From contig NZ_AP026866.1 in NCBI RefSeq assembly GCF_042849255.1, positions 3,348,001 through 3,412,000 of the forward strand: a stretch of DNA of 64,000 nucleotides, given 5' to 3'. Shown piece by piece: positions 58,751 through 64,000 of this stretch. Within the stretch, counting starts at the first letter, position 1, and each line of letters starts with the position of its first letter. The notes under the pieces are model-generated. The model worked only from the letters and a program-made list of their open reading frames with translations. It had not been told where the DNA came from and ran no database searches. Both the position numbers and the translations under genes were made by a program. Source of the stretch: Oceaniferula spumae (lineage in GTDB: Bacteria > Verrucomicrobiota > Verrucomicrobiia > Verrucomicrobiales > Akkermansiaceae).

Positions 58751-60817
58751 TTACTGGACAAAGAGGAAGCGTTTCGAGTTGAGCATGGCTTTTGCGAGGA
58801 CTTGAATCTGCTGTGGGCTTCTCATCATTGGCTCATATGTTTCACGTTCAGCAGTCGTTGGCATTTGGCTGTAGATGGCGAGGAAAAGGACTTCCAATCT
58901 CTCAGAGGCATTGTCTGCCGATCGCAGATTCGAGGCCAGCTTACTTTTCCCATCGGTGAGGGCGATGATCTCACGCCCGTTCAGTAAGGTGAGTGTCTGA
59001 GGGATGGATGCCTGCGTGTTGGAGGCGTTGGAGGTTTCGCGGTCGGATGCTCCGAACTGGCGCATGAAGGTGCCAGGTTTGAAAGGAGCGGGCTGCTCTG
59101 AGGAGCGGAGTAGCGGACTTGAGCGTGATCTAAGATTGCGCACGGCCATCATCGACATCATGTCATCGCCACCGTTGTTTTCCATTTTGCGCTTCAGTCC
59201 CTTATAGGTGTTCCGAAGTTCCGCCTGAAGTTTGGCAACAGTCTTCATATCACCCTCGCCTTTGGCTTTTTCCATGGCGAGCTTGAGTTTGCGAGCTGCG
59301 GACTTGGCGGCGTAGAGCTTTTTCTCCTGTTCATCGGCGGCTTTGTCCAAGGCGACTAAATCGGGCAGTGGCATTTTGAAAAATTTATCAACACTCTCAA
59401 TGTATTGGTCCCACTGGTTTTTGATGGAGTAGTTGACGGTGCTGTCGCGATCTCCAAACTTGAGTGCGATCATCGAGTCGTGAAGCACTTCAGCAGACAT
59501 GCGGCGCAGGACCGGCCCCCTGAAGTCATAACTGCCGCCCATTTCAGCCTGCTGGGTGGCTACCGCGCTTTCGAAAAGGCGGGTGTGATAAAGAACGCGC
59601 ATGAACTGCTGAACATCATAGTCGGTCGCTTTCATCACTTTGCAGAGGTAGTCTAACAATTCAGGGTGGGAAATGCGCGTGGTGTCAGACCAGTCGTCCA
59701 ATGGCTCTACGATTCCCCGACCAAACACCTCGGCCCAGAGTCGGTTGACGATGACTTTGGTAAAGCGTGGGTTGTTAGGGCTGGTCACCCAGTCGGCAAA
59801 TGCTTTGCGGCGGTCTGCGATGGCGACGCCTGTGATCTGATCGCCGAAGATGGTTTTCGGAGTCAGAATTTCGCCCGGTTTGCCATCGTTATACTGATAG
59901 TCATCGGGGAGTTTGAGTTGTTGTGAAGTATCCGTGGCCGTGGCGTTCTTACGAAAGTCTTTGAACATGTTCGCGTAGTCACGGGCGATTTTCTTGGCCG
60001 CTCCTCCGTTCTGCATTTTTTTCTTACGGCCTTTTTTGTCGCGCATGGCCTGATCTCTCATGGGGATCATTCCCTTTTGGATCATGGTGTATGCAGTCAG
60101 ACGGCGCATCAGGTGCTGGGCGGCATCACTCTTGTAGGTTGTGCTGCCGAGGAAGGCTGCTAGTTCGAAATACTGTTTCTGAGTGAGATCATCGAATGGG
60201 TGGTCATGGCACTGGGCGCAGCCGATCTGGGTGCCAAGGAAGATCTGCGAGGTATTGCTGACATTGTCCAAGAGCATGTTGCGATCGCGCAAGTAGTAAC
60301 CGACCGCTGGATTCTCGGTGGCCATGCCTTCTGCAGCGAGCATCTCGTTAACGAATTGGTCATACGGCATGTTGCTATCCACGGCCTCACGAATCCAATT
60401 GTGCCAACCAAGACCAAATTTTTCCTGGTTGGTTTGCAGTCGGAGTAGGTCTGCCCAGAAATTAAACATGTTGCTCTTGTAGCCGTTCGACTGAATCAGG
60501 CTGTCTACCAAGGTCTTGCGCTTGTCTGGTGCCGGGTCGGATAGAAATGCGCGGGCTTCTTCGGACGTCGGAATGCGACCGCTAACGGAAACGTATGCGC
60601 GGCGAAGAAATGTTGCGTCATCGACAACGGGGTTCGCCTTGACCTTATTCTTCTGCAGATAGCTTGCCACCAACTGATCAATCTCGTTACTTGTGCTACG
60701 GACTGTTTCTTGGGAAAACGGTTTGGCCTGGAGCGAATCAGGAGCAGCGAAGCACGTGAGTGTGGCGATCACCGCAGCGGTCGCGCTGGATGGCAGGAGA
60801 TGTTTGATGGTTTTCAT
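58751..60817 (-). CDS. DUF1549/DUF1553 (PSCyt2-PSD1) exported protein
   Basis: A signal peptide (MKTIKHLLPSSATAAVIATL, cleavage near LQA) is followed by DUF1549 (DDATFLRRAYVSVSGRIPTS) with CAQCHDHPFDDL. A Lys-rich coiled-coil insertion (KKLYAAKSAARKLKLAMEKA) lies inside the DUF1553 half, and the C-terminus ends AKAMLNSKRFLFVQ. Unlike the 11.9 kb homologue it lacks the N-terminal cytochrome domain. It is paired with the downstream DUF1501 gene. Confidence 0.93.
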   Translation of the reverse strand: MKTIKHLLPSSATAAVIATLTCFAAPDSLQAKPFSQETVRSTSNEIDQLVASYLQKNKVKANPVVDDATFLRRAYVSVSGRIPTSEEARAFLSDPAPDKRKTLVDSLIQSNGYKSNMFNFWADLLRLQTNQEKFGLGWHNWIREAVDSNMPYDQFVNEMLAAEGMATENPAVGYYLRDRNMLLDNVSNTSQIFLGTQIGCAQCHDHPFDDLTQKQYFELAAFLGSTTYKSDAAQHLMRRLTAYTMIQKGMIPMRDQAMRDKKGRKKKMQNGGAAKKIARDYANMFKDFRKNATATDTSQQLKLPDDYQYNDGKPGEILTPKTIFGDQITGVAIADRRKAFADWVTSPNNPRFTKVIVNRLWAEVFGRGIVEPLDDWSDTTRISHPELLDYLCKVMKATDYDVQQFMRVLYHTRLFESAVATQQAEMGGSYDFRGPVLRRMSAEVLHDSMIALKFGDRDSTVNYSIKNQWDQYIESVDKFFKMPLPDLVALDKAADEQEKKLYAAKSAARKLKLAMEKAKGEGDMKTVAKLQAELRNTYKGLKRKMENNGGDDMMSMMAVRNLRSRSSPLLRSSEQPAPFKPGTFMRQFGASDRETSNASNTQASIPQTLTLLNGREIIALTDGKSKLASNLRSADNASERLEVLFLAIYSQMPTTAERETYEPMMRSPQQIQVLAKAMLNSKRFLFVQ

Positions 60818-60936
60818 GGCAGGCAAAAGGAATGAAGCGAGGTATTCAACCCGTTGTGCACATTACAGTTGCAGGAAAAATTTGGCAAGCGGGTAGAAAA
60901 TTTTCCGCTATCTGAAATTAAAGGCTGAAAATGGTG

Positions 60937-61296
60937 TCAGCAACACCCGCTTTCCCCTTGCTCGAGCAGCTGATTCGCCCGCTCCAGAAGGGTTTTCACG
61001 GCAGCAGGATCGAATTGTTTTAACGAACGAAGACGAAGACAGCATTTGCCACAGTTCGCGTCTGGATGACTCTGATGATATTCCGCCAGCGCTTTTGGGC
61101 TGACATAGAGGCTGACGTAGTTTTTTTGCGCCGCCAAATTGCATAGCTCGCCATAGGCCAGCATGTCGTATTCAATGCCCTCGGTGGCATCGGGAGCCAC
61201 ATTTTGAATCAATGCGCGGACTTTCAGCAGCAGTTCTTGTTGCTCACCTTCGACACTGTCGATGTAGTGCTGCGGTGACTGAGAATCGCGCTTCAT
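60937..61296 (-). CDS. DUF1801-like small protein with Cys-rich tail
   Basis: The DUF1801/YdhG fold is suggested by the N-terminus (SPQHYIDSVEGEQQELLLKV) and the ATEGIEYDMLAYGEL segment. The C-terminal third adds cysteines (CGKCCLR, and a terminal GCC) that could bind metal. Its start overlaps the stop of the zinc-ribbon-like gene (ATGA), so the two are translationally coupled. Function unknown. Confidence 0.8.
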   Translation of the reverse strand: MKRDSQSPQHYIDSVEGEQQELLLKVRALIQNVAPDATEGIEYDMLAYGELCNLAAQKNYVSLYVSPKALAEYHQSHPDANCGKCCLRLRSLKQFDPAAVKTLLERANQLLEQGESGCC

Positions 61297-61844
61297 CGAT
61301 CCGAGGTGGAGTTTTGTAAATAGGCAACCGCTTCAGCCCGAGCCGGGTGATCGATGAGTTGATCGCGAACGTCGGAAAGGCTTCTGAATAACTCGTCACC
61401 CAGTTTTTCGCGTAACATGGCATCGTATTGTGCGGCGTGTTCTTCGTTTCTAACATCCTGCTGCCAAGGTGCGGTGAAAACCAGGTGGAGTTCATTGTGC
61501 ATGTGCCCTGCCTGTAATGCTTCCCACTCGCCGCCGTCCAGCCAGATGCCGCCGGTGATCGATCGGTCGATGCGGAAATCTAACCCGTGCCCCACCCGAT
61601 AACGCGTCATGATAGTTCCAGTGACTGGACAGAGTTTGACGACGCTGTCGAACTCGCTGATTGGCGGGCCGGAGGCGGGGCTGGTGTTTTCGTCGTCGTC
61701 ACCCTTGTGGCTGGATCGCTGCCACTTCCAGTAATTTTCCACCGGAATCCAATAGCCGCCGGAGTCCGGACAGCGAAAGGCGATGAGTCCATCATCGAGT
61801 TCAGTTTGCTCAAGTGTCTGGTGCGATCCTACGGGACTTTTCAT
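61293..61844 (-). CDS. Protein with zf-TFIIB-like zinc-ribbon
   Basis: Near the middle are CPVTG, a hydrophobic gap, and GGIWLDGGEWEALQAGHMHN, the C-terminal half of the zf-TFIIB-like domain. An earlier CPDSGGYW resembles a second, incomplete ribbon. The cysteines are fewer than in a canonical pair, so zinc binding may be partial. It overlaps the DUF1801-like gene by 4 bp. The start is chosen at MKSPVGSH; MDLSGS upstream is possible. Confidence 0.7.
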   Translation of the reverse strand: MKSPVGSHQTLEQTELDDGLIAFRCPDSGGYWIPVENYWKWQRSSHKGDDDENTSPASGPPISEFDSVVKLCPVTGTIMTRYRVGHGLDFRIDRSITGGIWLDGGEWEALQAGHMHNELHLVFTAPWQQDVRNEEHAAQYDAMLREKLGDELFRSLSDVRDQLIDHPARAEAVAYLQNSTSDR

Positions 61845-61892
61845 ACTACCAGATAAGTCCATCGATCAGCTTCGGGCAAGATGGAAATGAGA

Positions 61893-62432
61893 TCACCAAT
61901 CGCGGTCGTAGACCAATTCATCGGCGAGTTCCCGCAGTTGTGCCTCTTTGGGACTGAGTGGCTGTTTCTCGTCACGCCACTCTGTGAGTCGGCAGATTTG
62001 ATGGATGGTTTTCAGATCGAGTCGACCGCTAGCAAGCTCCGAGCGGATGAATTCCCTGAAGCTCGGATCCAGCTCATAGGTCTGGCAAAATGGATGTGAA
62101 TGCCGCCCCGATCCGATAGCGCAGCCGCCCCAGACACTCAGACCCATGGTGTAGTATGGTGAGCCTTGGGAAAACTGCCACTCGTGCTGGTGGTCGCTCT
62201 GGAAAAAGTCATCGTACAGGTGTGATCTTCGGACTTCGGTATTGCGAGGGCTGAGAGGAATCGAGGCAGTGTGCCAGAATCCGAGCCGCCACTGCAGAGC
62301 ATTCTGCATCGACCGGCATTGAACACAGTGCGATGTCTTTCGGTCTTTGAATACGAGCACCCCGGCAAGTAGTGAAACGAAGAGGACTGAGATAATGAAG
62401 TATTTCTTCCTGCGTATCTTGGGCCTTCTCAT
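61893..62432 (-). CDS. Single-pass membrane hypothetical protein
   Basis: A basic N-terminus (MRRPKIRRKKY) and one TM helix (FIISVLFVSLLAGVLVF) precede a ~140-residue domain with two cysteine groups (HCVQC; GGCAIGSGRHSHPFC). Orientation suggests that the Cys/His-containing part faces the periplasm. Not recognised. Confidence 0.72.
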   Translation of the reverse strand: MRRPKIRRKKYFIISVLFVSLLAGVLVFKDRKTSHCVQCRSMQNALQWRLGFWHTASIPLSPRNTEVRRSHLYDDFFQSDHQHEWQFSQGSPYYTMGLSVWGGCAIGSGRHSHPFCQTYELDPSFREFIRSELASGRLDLKTIHQICRLTEWRDEKQPLSPKEAQLRELADELVYDRDW

Positions 62433-62450
62433 GTAGTTCGATGCTAGAGG

Positions 62451-64000
62451 TTACTGAATTGGGGCCAGAAGATTCGTTAGCACATCGTCGTCCAGCTTCA
62501 AGGTATTGAGCGAGGCTGTTAGGATGGAGTCTGAGATGCCGGCTTTCTTTTCCTGCATCTGCTGGATGCGTTGTTCGACGGTGCCTTTGCAGATGAGTTT
62601 GTGGACGAAGACCGGCTTGTCTTGGCCTATTCGGTAGGCGCGATCTGTCGCCTGATTCTCAGCGGCGGGGTTCCACCAGGGATCGTAATGGATCACGGTA
62701 TCAGCATTGGTCAGGGTGAGTCCTGTGCCTCCGGCTTTGAGGGAAATGAGGAAAACTTCGGCTTTTCCTGCTTGGAAATCCTCCACCAAATCCTGCCGGT
62801 TTTTCGTAGCTCCAGTGAGCTTGAGGTAGCTGGTGTTTTGCTCGATTAGATAACGCTCGATGATGTCTAACATCGAGGTGAACTGAGAAAATAATAACAC
62901 GCGCCGCCCTTCCTCTTTCAAAGTGGTGAGCAGCTCAGTGAGGTAGTCGAATTTGGCCGAGCTTTGATGATTCAGATTCCCGTCATCATCTTTGGAAACA
63001 AGACGAGGATGACAGCAGATCTGCCTGAGTTTCAACAGGGCATCGAGAAATACCATCTGCGCTTGCTGCCCGCGGATGGCCAGAGCTTGGCGAACATTTT
63101 TATCCATGGTGGCACGTACCGTTTCATAAAGATCCTGCTCACTTTCACCGAGTTCGATGAGGTGGGGGATTTCGGTTTTAGGCGGTAGCTCGGTGGCGAC
63201 TTGGTCTTTGGTCCGGCGGAGGATCAGCGGGCCTACTTTCTGGGCGAGGGCATCGGCGCGTTGCTGGTTGCCGTCTTTTTCGATGGGGTTGCGGAAAGTG
63301 TCTCTGAATGAATCGCTGCTGCCTAACAATCCGGGCATGAGGAACTCGAATAAACTCCAGAGTTCACCCAAGTGGTTTTCTACCGGGGTGCCTGAGAGGC
63401 AGACTCGGTGGCGCGACTGCAGTTCCTTCACAGCGGTCGTGACCTGTGCCCCTGGGTTCTTGATGTGCTGGGCTTCGTCGAGAACTAACAGGTGAAACGG
63501 CTGGGCGGAAAGTGATTCGAGGTCTCGGTGAAGTAGGGCGTAGGAGGTGAGGGCGAGGTCACAGTCGGAAAGTTGGCCGAAACGCAGGTGGCGATCCGAG
63601 CCCTGCAGGATCACAACCTTGAGCGACGGCGCAAATTTGGCGGCTTCGCGTTGCCAGTTTTCCACCACACTGGTTGGTGCCACCACGAGGTTTGGTAGGG
63701 TGTTTCCCTTTTCTTTCTCTGCAAGGATGTGGGTCAGAGTTTGCATGGTTTTTCCCAAGCCCATGTCGTCGGCGAGGATTCCGTGCAGGCCATTGTTGGC
63801 GAGAAATTGCATCCACTGGAACCCTTCCTCCTGGTAGCTACGTAGCTCGGCTTTCAGCGTGGCGGGGATTGGAGTAGATGCCTTGTTAGGTGTCTGGATG
63901 GCGAGGGAGAGGGTTTTGATTTCCTCGGGTGGCTGGCTTTCCAAGTCCTGCTCCAGTATTTCAACCACAGCTGCTGCTTCGACTTTGTGCAGGCGCATGG
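62451..64000 (-). CDS. SNF2-family helicase-like ATPase, 5' truncated by window edge
   Basis: The C-terminal ~515 residues of a Swi2/Snf2 protein are visible: motif I DDMGLGKT, motif II LVLDEAQHIKN, motif III LSGTPVENH, motif V GGTGLTLTNAD and motif VI QATDRAYRIGQ. These enzymes use ATP to translocate on DNA and remodel protein-DNA complexes. The reading frame continues past the right window edge, where an N-terminal SWIM or SNF2_N-type region is usual. Confidence 0.95.
   Translation of the reverse strand, partial: MRLHKVEAAAVVEILEQDLESQPPEEIKTLSLAIQTPNKASTPIPATLKAELRSYQEEGFQWMQFLANNGLHGILADDMGLGKTMQTLTHILAEKEKGNTLPNLVVAPTSVVENWQREAAKFAPSLKVVILQGSDRHLRFGQLSDCDLALTSYALLHRDLESLSAQPFHLLVLDEAQHIKNPGAQVTTAVKELQSRHRVCLSGTPVENHLGELWSLFEFLMPGLLGSSDSFRDTFRNPIEKDGNQQRADALAQKVGPLILRRTKDQVATELPPKTEIPHLIELGESEQDLYETVRATMDKNVRQALAIRGQQAQMVFLDALLKLRQICCHPRLVSKDDDGNLNHQSSAKFDYLTELLTTLKEEGRRVLLFSQFTSMLDIIERYLIEQNTSYLKLTGATKNRQDLVEDFQAGKAEVFLISLKAGGTGLTLTNADTVIHYDPWWNPAAENQATDRAYRIGQDKPVFVHKLICKGTVEQRIQQMQEKKAGISDSILTASLNTLKLDDDVLTNLLAPIQ

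Overview
The window looks like chromosomal DNA of a Verrucomicrobiota bacterium, probably a marine or sulfated-polysaccharide-degrading member near Rubritaleaceae/Akkermansiaceae. This is inferred from gene content, not from a marker gene. The clues are repeated DUF1549/DUF1553 + DUF1501 modules with planctomycete-type cytochrome c domains, three exported sulfatases, XylR-type AraC regulators, and two VPEPSS...RRRK PEP-CTERM proteins. GC is near 50%, coding density is high and both strands are used.

Layout. 1-16.4 kb: a DUF1549/DUF1553 gene cut by the left edge, a cytochrome c/WD40/coiled-coil protein, an esterase, a SelW-like redox protein, a carboxyltransferase-domain enzyme, exported MsrB-MsrA, phosphofructokinase, an outer-membrane barrel, and a PSCyt1/DUF1549/DUF1553 + DUF1501 pair. 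16.4-33.2 kb: two XylR-type regulators, two PEP-CTERM proteins, three sulfatases, a phosphoesterase/roadblock-like operon, TypA, NDH-2, a metallopeptidase and a dihaem cytochrome c. 33.2-43.1 kb: small hypothetical genes, a GNAT enzyme, a HEAT-like protein, RtcB RNA ligase, an HNH endonuclease, two ordinary tRNA genes, an SGNH esterase and a LolD/FtsX-type ABC exporter. 43.1-46.8 kb: a minus-strand tRNA array followed by about 2.3 kb of protein-free, hairpin-rich DNA. 46.8-64 kb: a lipoprotein, a YceB-like protein, a GH20 hexosaminidase, a clan-CD-like cysteine peptidase, a divergent HDAC-fold protein, a serine carboxypeptidase, another DUF1501 + DUF1549/DUF1553 pair, small genes, and a SNF2 helicase cut by the right edge.

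The most unusual locus is the tRNA array (43,098-44,471, with an outlier at 44,837-44,908). Most members encode CCA and fold as cloverleaves with different anticodons (Glu, Pro, Lys, Ser, Arg, Gly, Cys, His, Ser, Ile, Asn, Tyr and others), so it resembles a supplementary decoding set. Several members break the rules. Five tRNAs (Cys, His, Ile, Asn, Tyr, all with G34) replace the elbow pair G18-U55 by A18 with G55. An Arg(ACG)-like tRNA lacks a D-arm and can instead pair its 5' connector with a long variable region. An initiator-like Met(CAT) tRNA has about 91 nt inserted in its T-loop, and that insert can form an H-type pseudoknot. A type-I tRNA carries the leucine anticodon CAG. The adjacent non-coding stretch carries strong inverted repeats and terminators on both strands and may encode one or more large structured RNAs. 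An RtcB RNA ligase lies about 6 kb away; a functional link to the interrupted tRNA is speculation.

All calls were made by reading the sequence. No database search, covariance model or folding program was run.
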